Below, one piece after another: positions 8,347 through 16,789 of a stretch of DNA of 64,000 nucleotides. Origin of the DNA: Sphingopyxis sp. DBS4 (GTDB lineage: Bacteria > Pseudomonadota > Alphaproteobacteria > Sphingomonadales > Sphingomonadaceae); assembly GCF_024628865.1 (NCBI RefSeq), contig NZ_CP102384.1, positions 1,623,001 through 1,687,000 on the forward strand. Direction: 5' to 3'. The notes under the pieces are model-generated. The model worked only from the letters and a program-made list of their open reading frames with translations. It searched no databases and was not told the origin of the DNA. The position numbers and the translations under genes are program-made. Each line of letters starts with the position of its first letter. The stretch's first letter is position 1.

Positions 8347-9630
8347 CGGCGCGCGCAGCCGGGCGATGAAGAAGCCGTCGAGACCGCCAGCATCGGCGAG
8401 CAGGCCGGGCAGCGTGCGGATGAAACCGCTGTCGTCGGGGACGATCCCGCCGGGCAGTTCGTCCGCCGTCACGGGGTCGATGGACCAATCGCGATGCCAG
8501 TCGAGAAAGGTCGCGACCTGATCCTCGCCCTCGGCGCGTTCGAGCGAGCAGGTCGCATAGACCAAAGTGCCGCCCGGTTTGACCCATTGTGCGGCACGCG
8601 CAAGCAGTTCGCCCTGCAATTCGGCCATTTCCCGAATCTGGCGCGGCTCGATCCGGTGCAACACGTCGGGATGACGACGAAAAATGCCGGTCGCCGAGCA
8701 GGGAGCGTCGAGCAATATCGCGTCGGCGAGCGTTTCTGGCTGCCACTGGCGGATGTCGCCCCGGACGATTTCGGCGGCAAGTCCGGTGCGCGCGAGATTG
8801 TCCGAAAGCCGCGTGAGCCGCTTCGCGCTCAAGTCGACGGCAACGACGTTCCAGCCTGCGGCCGCAAGCTGCATCGTCTTGCCGCCCGGCGCGGCACAAA
8901 GGTCGAGCAGCGTGCGCCCGCCTCCCGGTCCAAACAGGCGCGCGGGGAGGCTGGCGGCGAGATCCTGCACCCACCACCCGCCGTCGCGATAGCCCGGCAT
9001 CGCCTCGACCGCCTGGCCGCGCGGCAAGCGGCGGTGCCTTGGCGCAAGCTTCATTGCCTCGCTCCACGCGTCGTCGCCGGGCTCGGAAGCGAAGCTGAGG
9101 TCGATCGGCGGCGGCGCGCTCCATGCCGTCGCGGCTGCCGAGACGATCTCCTCACCCCATTGCGCTGCCCAGCGCTCGGCGACCGCTTCGGGCAGCGTGG
9201 CGCTTTCGGGCAGGCTCCACGCCTCCTGCTGGGCGCGCGAGAGGAGCGCGTGGACAAGGCGGCGCGGGCCTCCCGCAACGAGCGGAAGCGCGGTCGATAC
9301 CACCGCATGCGGCGATGTCTTGAGGACGAGCAATTGCGCCAGCGCCAGCCGAAGCACCGCGCGCGATTTCACGTCTTCGGGCAGGGTCTGTTCGGTCGCC
9401 CCGTCGATAAGGGCGTCGATGTCGCCCATCCAGCGCAGCGTTTCGGATACGATGGCAATGGCGAAAGCGCGATCGGCGGGAGGCAATCCTTGCGTCGCGG
9501 CGTGTGCGGCGACCTCAAGCGGATCGCCGCGGCGCAGGACGGCGTCGAGCAGGCGAAGCGCGGCCCGCCGCGATGCCGTGCCCGGCGGATCGGCTTCGGC
9601 CGCGCGGCGGCGTTTTTTTGGATCGGCCAT
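8335..9630 (-). CDS. rsmB: RsmB-type 16S rRNA m5C methyltransferase
   Basis: 431 residues. A NusB-like helical N-domain (about 20-150) is followed by a Rossmann SAM-dependent methyltransferase. The SAM loop is LLDLCAAPGGKTMQLAA, with the acidic strand VVAVDLSAKRL. The catalytic pair of cysteines is in DAPCSATGIFRRHPD and YATCSLERAEGEDQ. The family makes m5C967 in 16S rRNA. The start MADPKKRRRA at 9630 is chosen because a GGAAAG ribosome site precedes it, and the upstream extension overlaps the divergent SDHAF4-like gene. Tail-to-tail overlap of 12 bp with the cyclase gene. Confidence 0.9.
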   Translation of the reverse strand: MADPKKRRRAAEADPPGTASRRAALRLLDAVLRRGDPLEVAAHAATQGLPPADRAFAIAIVSETLRWMGDIDALIDGATEQTLPEDVKSRAVLRLALAQLLVLKTSPHAVVSTALPLVAGGPRRLVHALLSRAQQEAWSLPESATLPEAVAERWAAQWGEEIVSAAATAWSAPPPIDLSFASEPGDDAWSEAMKLAPRHRRLPRGQAVEAMPGYRDGGWWVQDLAASLPARLFGPGGGRTLLDLCAAPGGKTMQLAAAGWNVVAVDLSAKRLTRLSDNLARTGLAAEIVRGDIRQWQPETLADAILLDAPCSATGIFRRHPDVLHRIEPRQIREMAELQGELLARAAQWVKPGGTLVYATCSLERAEGEDQVATFLDWHRDWSIDPVTADELPGGIVPDDSGFIRTLPGLLADAGGLDGFFIARLRAPSAA

Positions 9631-9688
9631 GGCTTTCCATCCCGTTATGGCTGGCGCAGGGCAAGCGAAATCCTGTAGGAAGGCCTGC

Positions 9689-9895
9689 ATGGCCGAGAAT
9701 GATGAAATGATGATGGGCGCAACGCCCCGCGCGACGCGGCGCCCGGCGCATGTGAAACCACCCGCGGGCTGGACGAACAGCCCCGTGCCCGAACCCAAAG
9801 CCCTTCATGAGGATAAGGCGGAAGACCAGCCGGGCGGACGCAACCCCGTGCGCTATGGCGATTGGGAGCTGAAAGGCCTCGCGATCGATTTTTGA
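9689..9895 (+). CDS. DUF1674 protein, SDHAF4-like succinate dehydrogenase assembly factor
   Basis: 68-residue protein ending in the diagnostic DUF1674 motif NPVRYGDWELKGLAIDF, followed directly by the stop. The first 45 residues are polar and low complexity. In mitochondria the homologue SDHAF4/Sdh8 binds flavinylated SdhA during complex II assembly; the same role in this bacterium is inferred. A clear AGGAAGG lies before the ATG. Divergent from rsmB (58 bp between starts), an arrangement that is frequent in alphaproteobacteria. Confidence 0.85.
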   Translation: MAENDEMMMGATPRATRRPAHVKPPAGWTNSPVPEPKALHEDKAEDQPGGRNPVRYGDWELKGLAIDF

Positions 9896-9920
9896 GGCCG
9901 GCGGCAGCCGGCAAGACCGG

Positions 9921-9960
9921 CGCCGCAGTGCGGGAGCGGTTGGCCCCGGCACTCGCGGCG
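9921..9960. terminator. Hairpin between convergent genes, possible bidirectional terminator
   Basis: CGCCGCAGTGC (9921-9931) pairs with GCACTCGCGGCG (9949-9960) with one bulge. It sits between the end of the SDHAF4-like gene and the end of the SapC gene. No clear T-run follows on either strand, so the call is weak. Confidence 0.35.
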
Positions 9961-9976
9961 ACGATCTTCTATTCCA

Positions 9977-10753
9977 TCAGACCGCCGGAACCTGAACCAG
10001 TTCCGGCACCCGGCCCGACTTCACCTGCTCGGCGAAGACTTCGCGCATGAGCTGAAGCGAGAAGAGGTGCGCGAAGATCAGCGCGAGGATGCCGTTCTGC
10101 ATCATCTTGCGAAGCACGTCGCCACGCAGTTCGCGCAGCTTGTTCTCGTCGACCATCTGGAAGCCGCGATAGATATAGGGCTTGTCGCTGCCTTCGGGCT
10201 GGATCGCGACTTCGCCGTCCATCAGCAGGTCGGCTTTCTTGAGCTCTTCCATGAAGAAGCCGGTGCGCTGGCCCGCTTCCTCGAAATTCTTGCAAAATTC
10301 GAGGATGGCATTGACCTGCTCGGTCGGCTTGCCGTCTGCGAACAGCGCGTCGCCTTCCTCGAACTTGCCGATCGCCGCCGACGTCGGGTCGAAGCATAGC
10401 GACAAATCCTCGCTGTCGGGGGTAAGCCGCGCGAGGAGGAAAGGATAGCGGCGGATATAGGCGGGGACATAGACCGGATTGAGCAGCTTGCCGTCGCTGT
10501 CGACGAAGGTGTTCACGCCTTCGTTGAGGCCCATCAGCGCCAGCGGCACCGGATTCTCACCCGCCGAAAAGACGATCGGATAGAAACGGCAGGCCGATGT
10601 GAACTCGTCCGACGTCAGCGGCACCGCGTGCTGATTGACCAGGAATCCCGCGTTGTCGAGCGGGCGAGCGCGGAAATCAGCGTGATCGACGCTCGAAAGC
10701 GGAACGATGTCGTTATAGAAAATCGGCATATTGTTGGCGGGCGCGGTGGCCAT
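9977..10753 (-). CDS. SapC family protein
   Basis: 258 residues matching the SapC family from start to end (IVPLSSVDHADFRARP; CRFYPIVFSAGENPVPLALM; VNTFVDSDGKLLNPVYVPAY). It is named from a Campylobacter S-layer-locus gene, but in alphaproteobacteria it is usually near TonB-dependent receptors and its role is unknown; no such receptor is visible here. No signal peptide is seen. I prefer the ATG at 10753, which has CGGAG seven bases upstream, over the ATG at 10771. Confidence 0.85.
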   Translation of the reverse strand: MATAPANNMPIFYNDIVPLSSVDHADFRARPLDNAGFLVNQHAVPLTSDEFTSACRFYPIVFSAGENPVPLALMGLNEGVNTFVDSDGKLLNPVYVPAYIRRYPFLLARLTPDSEDLSLCFDPTSAAIGKFEEGDALFADGKPTEQVNAILEFCKNFEEAGQRTGFFMEELKKADLLMDGEVAIQPEGSDKPYIYRGFQMVDENKLRELRGDVLRKMMQNGILALIFAHLFSLQLMREVFAEQVKSGRVPELVQVPAV

Positions 10754-10838
10754 GGCGAAACTCCGGATCATGCGCCCCGAGGGTTTCGAGGCAAAATGGC
10801 TAATGGCGCGCCTTATTGGCAGGCGCGGCGCGGCGCAA

Positions 10839-10864
10839 GGGGCGATGGCGCGGAGCGCCGCCCC
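10839..10864 (-). terminator. Possible terminator hairpin after the FAD oxidoreductase gene
   Basis: GGGGC (10839-10843) with GGCGC (10847-10851) pairs with GCGCC and GCCCC (10855-10864), with a small bulge, immediately past the stop codon at 10867. There is no T-run. Confidence 0.3.
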
Positions 10865-10866
10865 AA

Positions 10867-12291
10867 TCAGCCGATCAGTTTCCCGGGATTGAACAATCCG
10901 GCGGGATCGAGCCCCGACTTGATCGCGCGAAGCGCGGCGAGGCGCGCCGGGCTGTCGAGCTCGGCCAATATATCGCGCTTCATCTGCCCGATGCCGTGCT
11001 CGGCCGAAATCGAGCCGCCGAGTTCGACGACATGAGTGTAGACGAGGCGGCTTGCCGTCGCGCCATGCTCGGCCAACCAGGCGGCACCGTCGGTGCCTTC
11101 GGGAGGCTGGACGTGATAATGGATGTTGCCGTCGCCCAGATGCCCGAAGGAAACGGTCCGGATGCCCGGAAAGGCGGCCGCGAGCCGGCCCGGGTTGTCG
11201 GCAATGAAGCGCGGCATCAGATCGACCGGGACGCTGACATCATGCTGCAGCGCCGGGCCCTCGGCGCGCTCTGCTTCCGATATCGAATCGCGAAGGCGCC
11301 AGAAATCCTCGCTTTCCCGGTCGTTTTTTGCCATCGCGACGTCATGGATCAGGCCGGCGTCCAGCGCCCCCACGAGTTCGCGCTCCATCTGTTCCCCAAG
11401 CACCGAAGCATCGTCGCCTGCCAGTTCGACCAGCGCATACCAGGGGCTGGGCTGGGCGAGCGGATGACGGGTCTGCGGAATGTGGCGCAGAACCGCCTCC
11501 AGGACATGGTGCGGCACGATCTCGAACCCTTCGAGCACGTCGCCCAGTGCTGCGTCGAGGCGGCGGAGCAGCCGCAGCGCATCGTCGGGCGAGGCCAGGC
11601 CGATCCATGCGGTCTGGCGCGCTGCGTTGACGGGAACGAGGCGCAGGCTGGCCGCGGTCACGACCCCCAACGTCCCCTCGGCGCCGCAGAGCAGATGTTT
11701 GAGGTCATAGCCTCGATTGTCCTTCTTGAGCGGCGCGAGCCCCTCGAAGATGCTGCCGTCGGGCAGGACCGCCTCGATTCCCGCGACGAGCGCGCGCATC
11801 GTGCCGTGCCGTAGCACCTGGGTTCCGCCGGCGTTGGTCGAAACGAGCCCGCCGACCGTCGCCGATCCCTTGCCGCCCAGCGTCAGCGGGAAACGCAGCC
11901 CCTTGTCGAGCGCGGCATGATGAAGATGTTCGAGGATGACGCCCGCCTCGGCCACGACGATTCCGGCGGTCGTGTCGAGCGCCCGGATATGGTTCATGCG
12001 CCGCAGGCTAAGGAGCAATTGCCGCCCGGACGCATCGGGCGTCGCGCCGCCCACCATGCCGCTGTTCCCCCCCTGCGGAACAAGCGCGACTCCTTCGGCG
12101 GCGCAGGCGCCAACGACCGCCGCAACCTCGGCGGTGGTCGCTGGCGACAGCATGGCCGCCGCGTGCCCGTGATATTTGCCGCGCCAGTCGGTGAGCCACG
12201 GTGCCAGGACATCGGGATCGGTGCTGAAACCCTTTGGTCCCAAAAGATCGGCGAGCCTGGCGAGCAACGCGGGAGAAGGGGAATGCGACAT
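10867..12291 (-). CDS. FAD-binding D-2-hydroxyacid dehydrogenase (GlcD/D2HGDH family)
   Basis: 474-residue flavoenzyme. The N-terminal FAD_binding_4 domain has the PP-loop-type PQGGNSGMVGGA and GGLVSTNAGGTQVLRHGTMR. The C-terminal FAD-oxidase_C domain carries the metal and substrate histidines (FGHLGDGNIHYHV and ISAEHGIGQMKRD). Family members oxidise D-lactate, glycolate or D-2-hydroxyglutarate; the last fits the sequence style best but is not certain. The start at 12291 is supported by CCGGAGG eight bases upstream. No partner Fe-S subunit gene is adjacent. Confidence 0.88.
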   Translation of the reverse strand: MSHSPSPALLARLADLLGPKGFSTDPDVLAPWLTDWRGKYHGHAAAMLSPATTAEVAAVVGACAAEGVALVPQGGNSGMVGGATPDASGRQLLLSLRRMNHIRALDTTAGIVVAEAGVILEHLHHAALDKGLRFPLTLGGKGSATVGGLVSTNAGGTQVLRHGTMRALVAGIEAVLPDGSIFEGLAPLKKDNRGYDLKHLLCGAEGTLGVVTAASLRLVPVNAARQTAWIGLASPDDALRLLRRLDAALGDVLEGFEIVPHHVLEAVLRHIPQTRHPLAQPSPWYALVELAGDDASVLGEQMERELVGALDAGLIHDVAMAKNDRESEDFWRLRDSISEAERAEGPALQHDVSVPVDLMPRFIADNPGRLAAAFPGIRTVSFGHLGDGNIHYHVQPPEGTDGAAWLAEHGATASRLVYTHVVELGGSISAEHGIGQMKRDILAELDSPARLAALRAIKSGLDPAGLFNPGKLIG

Positions 12292-12474
12292 GGCGGACCT
12301 CCGGACAATCGACGCCGACCGACCACTTGGGCCTCGACAGCAATTCATTTGATGTTCAATCAGGGGCGTTAAAGGGGGCGATGGACGATAGTTGGCTTTT
12401 CGTCCAGCATCGAAGCGGGAGTTGCGGGTGGACATCATCTTCTGTCAGGGCGCCGGAAGGACGGCCGCGCGACC

Positions 12475-13005
12475 GTGCTGACCATTGCGACCCTGTTGGC
12501 GATGATCTGGGGCCCTGCTGCGGATACGCCGATGACTTCGACTCCGCCCGAACCGTTGGTCGCCATTGCGATTCCTTCGCCGGAAGACCAGACGGCGGGC
12601 TTTTGGCAGATGGTGATCGAGCAGCGGCTGATCATCCGCGTCCCGGCGCAGCGGTCGCCGCTGAACAATTTCTCTGCCGCCCCCGCTCCCCAGGCACGGA
12701 CACGGCAACTTCCGGTCGAGTGGAAGGAAAAGAAGGCCCCGAAATGCATCGCGATGCGGAACATCGCGGGAATGCAGGCGACCGAGCATGACAGCATCGA
12801 TCTGCTCACGCGCCAGCGGCAGCGACTGCGCGCAGAACTGAGCCGCGGATGCCGCGGGCTCGACTTTTACGCCGGCTTTTACATGCAGGGAACCAAGGAC
12901 GGGCAGCTTTGCGAGGGTCGGGACGAGATTCACGCCCGGACCGGCGCCAAATGCCAGATCAAGAAATTCCGCCTGCTGGTTCCCGTCGCACGCGACGAGG
13001 ATTAA
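12475..13005 (+). CDS. Conserved protein of unknown function, likely exported
   Basis: 176 residues from a GTG start. A weakly hydrophobic N-terminus (LTIATLLAMIWGPAA) may be a signal peptide. The rest is polar with a block of conserved-looking features: LIIRVPAQ, VEWKEKKAPKCIAM, four cysteines, and RGCRGLDFYAGFYMQ. I recall similar unnamed proteins in sphingomonads, but no domain with known function is visible. It stands alone between a minus-strand FAD dehydrogenase and the helicase gene. Confidence 0.65.
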   Translation: MLTIATLLAMIWGPAADTPMTSTPPEPLVAIAIPSPEDQTAGFWQMVIEQRLIIRVPAQRSPLNNFSAAPAPQARTRQLPVEWKEKKAPKCIAMRNIAGMQATEHDSIDLLTRQRQRLRAELSRGCRGLDFYAGFYMQGTKDGQLCEGRDEIHARTGAKCQIKKFRLLVPVARDED

Positions 13006-13119
13006 TCGCGGCAATCAACGCCTTTCCTTGACTTTTCGTCCTCACTTCCGCAAGGGCGCCGCAGCGATGGCGCTCGTGGGTCGCCGCGCTGTCACATTTT
13101 TTCCGGACAGTTTGCCCTT

Positions 13120-14490
13120 ATGAAATTTGCCGACCTCGGCCTTTCCGATGAACTTTTGCGCGCCGTGACCGAGGCGGGCTATGACGAACCGACGCCGATT
13201 CAGGCGGGCGCGATCCCGTCGGTGCTGATGATGCGCGACATGATCGGCATCGCCCAGACGGGGACGGGCAAGACCGCGTCCTTCGTGCTGCCGATGATCG
13301 ACATATTGGCGCATGGCCGTGCCCGCGCGCGGATGCCGCGCTCGCTGATCCTCGAGCCGACGCGCGAATTGGCGGCGCAAGTCGCGGAAAACTTTGAAAA
13401 ATACGGCAAGTATCACAAGCTGTCGATGGCGCTGCTGATCGGCGGCGTGCAGATGGGCGACCAGGTCAAGGCGCTCGAAAAGGGCGTCGACGTCCTCATC
13501 GCAACCCCGGGCCGCCTGATGGACCTGTTCGAGCGCGGCAAAATTCTGCTCACCGGCTGCAACCTGCTCGTCATCGACGAAGCCGACCGGATGCTCGACA
13601 TGGGTTTCATTCCCGATATCGAGAATATCTGCACCAAGCTGCCGGCGAATCGACAGACCCTGCTCTTCTCGGCGACGATGCCGCCGCCGATCAAGAAGCT
13701 GGCGGATAAATTCCTCTCGAACCCCAAGACGATCGAGGTCGCGCGCCCGGCCAGCCGCAATGAGAATATCGAGCAGTTCGTCGTCAAGACGTCGGAGCGC
13801 GGCAAGCGCGACACGCTGCGCGGCCTTATCGAGGCCGAGGACGTCGGTACCGCGATCATCTTCTGCAACCGCAAGACGACGGTGCGCGAACTGGCGAAGT
13901 CGCTGCAGCGTTCGGGCTACATGGCCGGCGAAATCCACGGCGACATGGACCAGTCGAGCCGCATCGCCGAACTCGACCGCTTCAAGGCGGGGACGATCAA
14001 CATATTGGTCGCATCGGACGTTGCCGCGCGCGGGCTGGACGTGAAGGGCGTCAGCCACGTCTTCAATTTCGACGCTCCCTGGCATCCCGACGATTATGTC
14101 CACCGCATCGGCCGCACGGGCCGCGCGGGAGCCAAGGGCCGGGCCTTCACGCTGGTCACGCCGTCGGACGACGAAGCGCTCGATAATATCCAGAAGCTGA
14201 CCGGCTATCAGATTCCGGTTCACGACACCGGCAAGGCGGATGCGCAGGCAGAGCGCGAAAGCGACGAGCAGCGCGAACCGCGACGCGGCGGCCGCGCCGA
14301 ACGCGGCGGGCGCTCGAACGTCGAGAAAGCGCCCCGTGCACCCAAGCGTGCGGCGGAGAAAAAGCCCGAAGCGCCGAAGAAGGATAGCGGACGCAAACCC
14401 GCGCCTGCTTCGCGACACGACGATGATGGCCCCGACGATGGCTGGAATGGCCCGATGCCGGGATTTCTGTCCGTGGGCTTCGGGAATTGA
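13120..14490 (+). CDS. rhlE: DEAD-box RNA helicase, RhlE-like
   Basis: 456 residues. The Q motif (PTPIQ, 24-28), Walker A AQTGTGKT (45-52), Ia PTRELAAQ, DEAD box (153-156), SAT, and motif VI HRIGRTGRAG are all present, giving a complete ATP-dependent RNA helicase core. A basic, disordered tail follows from about residue 370 (RRGGRAERGGR; KAPRAPKRAAEKKPEAPKK), probably for RNA contact. It acts in RNA unwinding, ribosome assembly or decay. A perfect REP-type inverted repeat follows the stop. Confidence 0.92.
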   Translation: MKFADLGLSDELLRAVTEAGYDEPTPIQAGAIPSVLMMRDMIGIAQTGTGKTASFVLPMIDILAHGRARARMPRSLILEPTRELAAQVAENFEKYGKYHKLSMALLIGGVQMGDQVKALEKGVDVLIATPGRLMDLFERGKILLTGCNLLVIDEADRMLDMGFIPDIENICTKLPANRQTLLFSATMPPPIKKLADKFLSNPKTIEVARPASRNENIEQFVVKTSERGKRDTLRGLIEAEDVGTAIIFCNRKTTVRELAKSLQRSGYMAGEIHGDMDQSSRIAELDRFKAGTINILVASDVAARGLDVKGVSHVFNFDAPWHPDDYVHRIGRTGRAGAKGRAFTLVTPSDDEALDNIQKLTGYQIPVHDTGKADAQAERESDEQREPRRGGRAERGGRSNVEKAPRAPKRAAEKKPEAPKKDSGRKPAPASRHDDDGPDDGWNGPMPGFLSVGFGN

Positions 14491-14497
14491 GTTGATC

Positions 14498-14585
14498 GTC
14501 GCCCCCGCGAAGGCGGGGGCCGCTGGCGGGCTGCTTCTGCATTGCTGCGTAAGACGACGGCGGCCCCCGCCTTCGCGGGGGCGAC
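14498..14585. repeat. REP-type inverted pair (26-bp perfect arms)
   Basis: The 26-base arms at 14498-14523 and 14560-14585 are exact inverted complements. Each arm has its own small palindrome around CCCCCGCGAAGGCGGGGG. The spacer is 36 bases. It lies between the convergent helicase and reductase genes and may serve as terminator or mRNA stabiliser. The core resembles the repeats at 29328, 31316, 47088 and 50703 but with different outer flanks. Confidence 0.85.
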
Positions 14586-14598
14586 GGCCGGAAATGCC

Positions 14599-15615
14599 TT
14601 ACAACCGAACGAGCATCTTGCCGATATTTTCGCCCGAAAACAGGCCGAGGAAGGCATCGGGAGCCGCGTCCAGTCCCTCGCGCACGGTCTCGCGCATCGT
14701 GACCGCGCCGCTCGCGATCAGCCCGCCCATATCGGCGTAGAATTCCTCGGCGCAGTCGATGAACTGGTCGGTGTAGATGAAACCTTCCATACGGATGCGC
14801 GCCGGGATGGTGCGGATCAGATGCGTCATCTCCTGGGGCTTGCCGTCGTTATAGACGTCGATCATGCCGCAGATCGCGAAGCGCGCGAAATCATTGGCAG
14901 TCGCGAAGGCAGCGTCGAGATGCTCGCCGCCGACATTGTCGAAATAGACGTCGATGCCCGGCTTGCCGAGGCGTTCGAGCGCCGCGGCAAGCTGCGGCAG
15001 GACCGGCCCGGCCTTGTAATCGACCACCGCATCGGCGCCGAGCTCGTCAACCCAGCGGCCTTTTTCTACGCCGCCCGCCGAGCCGATGACCGTCATCTCG
15101 CGCGCCTTGGCGATCTGGACCACGGCCGAGCCGACCGCGCCCGCCGCCGCCGAAACGAAGACCGTGTCGCCAGGCTTCGCCGCCGCGACACGCAGCAGCC
15201 CGATCCAGGCTGTTCCACCGGTCAGGCCCATATTGTGCAGAAAGGTCTGGGGCGAAAGGCCCGCCGCCAACGCCTCGGCGGGCAGCTTGTTCGGCATCAT
15301 GTCGAGCCCGATGACGCCGCCATCGCGCCAGCCCCCCATATGCAGGATCAGGTCGCCGGACGCGAAGCCCTCTATCCGGCTCTCGACGACCTCGCCGATC
15401 GCGCCGCCGGTCATCGGCTGATCGAGTTGAAACCCCGCCGCATAGCTTTTCGCGTCATTCATCCGCCCGCGCATATAGGGATCGACCGACAGCCAGAGAT
15501 TGCGGACGCGGATCTGGTCGGCGTCGAGCGGGCTGTCGGGAAGTTCGCGCAATGCGAAATCGTCGTGCGTCGGCAGTCCCTGCGGACGGCGGATCAAATG
15601 CCATGCCTTGCTCAT
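14599..15615 (-). CDS. NADP-dependent oxidoreductase, CurA/leukotriene B4 dehydrogenase type
   Basis: 338-residue zinc-free medium-chain reductase. An N-terminal oxidoreductase domain starts with AWHLIRRPQG and has the family block LWLSVDPYMRGRM. The nucleotide loop is AAAGAVGSAVVQIAK. The C-terminal YTDQFIDCAEEFYADM also fits this branch, which reduces the C=C bond of enones such as curcumin or alkenals. The substrate is unknown. The start at 15615 is set by conservation of AWHLIRRP near the N-terminus and a GGGGGAAA upstream. Confidence 0.88.
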   Translation of the reverse strand: MSKAWHLIRRPQGLPTHDDFALRELPDSPLDADQIRVRNLWLSVDPYMRGRMNDAKSYAAGFQLDQPMTGGAIGEVVESRIEGFASGDLILHMGGWRDGGVIGLDMMPNKLPAEALAAGLSPQTFLHNMGLTGGTAWIGLLRVAAAKPGDTVFVSAAAGAVGSAVVQIAKAREMTVIGSAGGVEKGRWVDELGADAVVDYKAGPVLPQLAAALERLGKPGIDVYFDNVGGEHLDAAFATANDFARFAICGMIDVYNDGKPQEMTHLIRTIPARIRMEGFIYTDQFIDCAEEFYADMGGLIASGAVTMRETVREGLDAAPDAFLGLFSGENIGKMLVRL

Positions 15616-15669
15616 GGTGCCCGTTTCCCCCAAATTTTCCGGTCGCGGCGACAATCGTCAGAAAAGCCG

Positions 15670-15698
15670 TTGCCACTGTCAACCAGTCTCGCTAAGAG
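15670..15698 (+). promoter_or_regulatory. Candidate promoter of tRNA-Ala
   Basis: TTGCCA (15670-15675) and TAAGAG (15693-15698) with a 17-base spacer, ending 12 bases before the mature tRNA 5' end. The similar TTGCAA-N17-TAGGGG precedes tRNA-Ser at 60611-60639. Confidence 0.4.
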
Positions 15699-15710
15699 CC
15701 GCCCGGTCGC

Positions 15711-15786
15711 GGGGCCGTAGCTCAGATGGGAGAGCGCTGCAATCGCACTGCAGAGGTCAGGGGTTCGATTCCCCTCGGCTCCACCA
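15711..15786 (+). tRNA. tRNA-Ala (anticodon CGC)
   Basis: A full cloverleaf can be drawn. The acceptor GGGGCCG pairs with CGGCTCC (one G-U). The D arm is GCTC/GAGC, the anticodon stem CTGCA/TGCAG around the loop ATCGCAC with anticodon CGC, and the T arm AGGGG-TTCGATT-CCCCT. The 3' CCA is encoded (15784-15786). It reads GCG codons, which are abundant in this GC-rich genome. Confidence 0.96.
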
Positions 15787-15854
15787 GCGACCCAATTCCA
15801 ACAATGTGGAAGCGTATCGACCGGGGACAGCTTCGCCGCCCCCGGCCTCTGTCG

Positions 15855-16715
15855 TCAGGTAGCGGACGCCGGCGGTTCGGTCGGACGCCCGCGAAAACGC
15901 CGCCACAGATAGACGGCCAGTGCCGCCAGCAGTGCCCAGGGCAGGATCGCCGCACCAAAGACCAGCACAACCGATAGCAGCGTGCCGCCGCTGCCGAGCA
16001 ACGCGCTCCAGGCGTTGCTGAATGGATTTTCACGCCCGATGCCCGGCAGTCCGCCGTCGCTGACATAGTTGAACGCGACGCTGGTCCACGCGATGCGCGC
16101 TTCGCCGTCGCGGCGGCTCTGGCGTTCGTCGCCGAGCTGCCCGCGAAGCTGGGCGACCTGCGCCAACAATTCGGCGCGCTCGCGCTTGTCGAGCCCGCCT
16201 GCCTTCAGCCGCTCCTCGATCCGCGCGATTTCGGTTTCGGAGCCCGCGCTGCGTTGTTGCGAGGCGAGGATTTCGGTTCCAACATCCTCGCCCTTCACGC
16301 TCGCGTCAGCGAGGACGCCTTCGGCCTTTTCGACGCTGGCAAGAGCGCTCGCGCCGAATTTGCGCGCGATCCCCGGTTCGAGCTTGAACTGCGTCTGCGC
16401 CTCGACAAGCTTCTCGTCGTCGAGCTGGTAGCGGACATCGACAATGCGGCAGCGCTGGACACCGAGCGTCTCGCACGCCGCGGCATGCTCCTCCTGAACC
16501 TTGGCGATGCGGTCGTCGGCGAGGCGGAAGGTATAGGAATAATCGAAGGCGACACCGGGCGCCGCGTTCAGTGCGACGTCGGGACCGGCGGCGTCGCTGG
16601 CGGCGGCTTCGGCGGCTGGGGCATTGGATGTGGAAACGCTTGCATCCTCGGACTGCTTTTCCGAGCAGCCGACCAGGGCGAGCGCCATCGCGCCCGCTAA
16701 GAGCCTATTTCGCAT
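15855..16715 (-). CDS. DUF4349 lipoprotein
   Basis: 286 residues. Residues 1-17 are a lipoprotein signal with lipobox ALVGC. After a Ser/Ala-rich linker comes a DUF4349 domain (about 55-230) with a central coiled-coil (TEIARIEERLKAGGLDKRERAELLAQVAQLRGQL region). One transmembrane segment follows (about 245-270) with a short basic tail WRRFRGRP. The family's role is unknown. The N-terminal extension of the open frame is rejected because GGGAGA sits six bases before this ATG and the lipobox fixes the start. Confidence 0.85.
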   Translation of the reverse strand: MRNRLLAGAMALALVGCSEKQSEDASVSTSNAPAAEAAASDAAGPDVALNAAPGVAFDYSYTFRLADDRIAKVQEEHAAACETLGVQRCRIVDVRYQLDDEKLVEAQTQFKLEPGIARKFGASALASVEKAEGVLADASVKGEDVGTEILASQQRSAGSETEIARIEERLKAGGLDKRERAELLAQVAQLRGQLGDERQSRRDGEARIAWTSVAFNYVSDGGLPGIGRENPFSNAWSALLGSGGTLLSVVLVFGAAILPWALLAALAVYLWRRFRGRPTEPPASAT

Positions 16716-16756
16716 GCAGATTCTCCCAAAACGCGACTCGTCGGTCGCAGGAGATG

Positions 16757-16783
16757 GGATATCATAAGTGATGTAGTTGACAA
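16757..16783 (-). promoter_or_regulatory. Candidate promoter of the DUF4349 gene
   Basis: On the minus strand TTGTCA (16778-16783) and TATCC (16757-16761) are 16 bases apart, giving a leader of about 35 bases. It is identical in hexamer, spacing and -10 core to the element at 2117-2144. Confidence 0.4.
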
Positions 16784-16789
16784 TAAAAT

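Noticed and set aside
15819..15852. Hairpin after tRNA-Ala
   Set aside because: CCGGGG/CCCCGG pairing exists but the loop is long and no T-run follows; not supported as a terminator.
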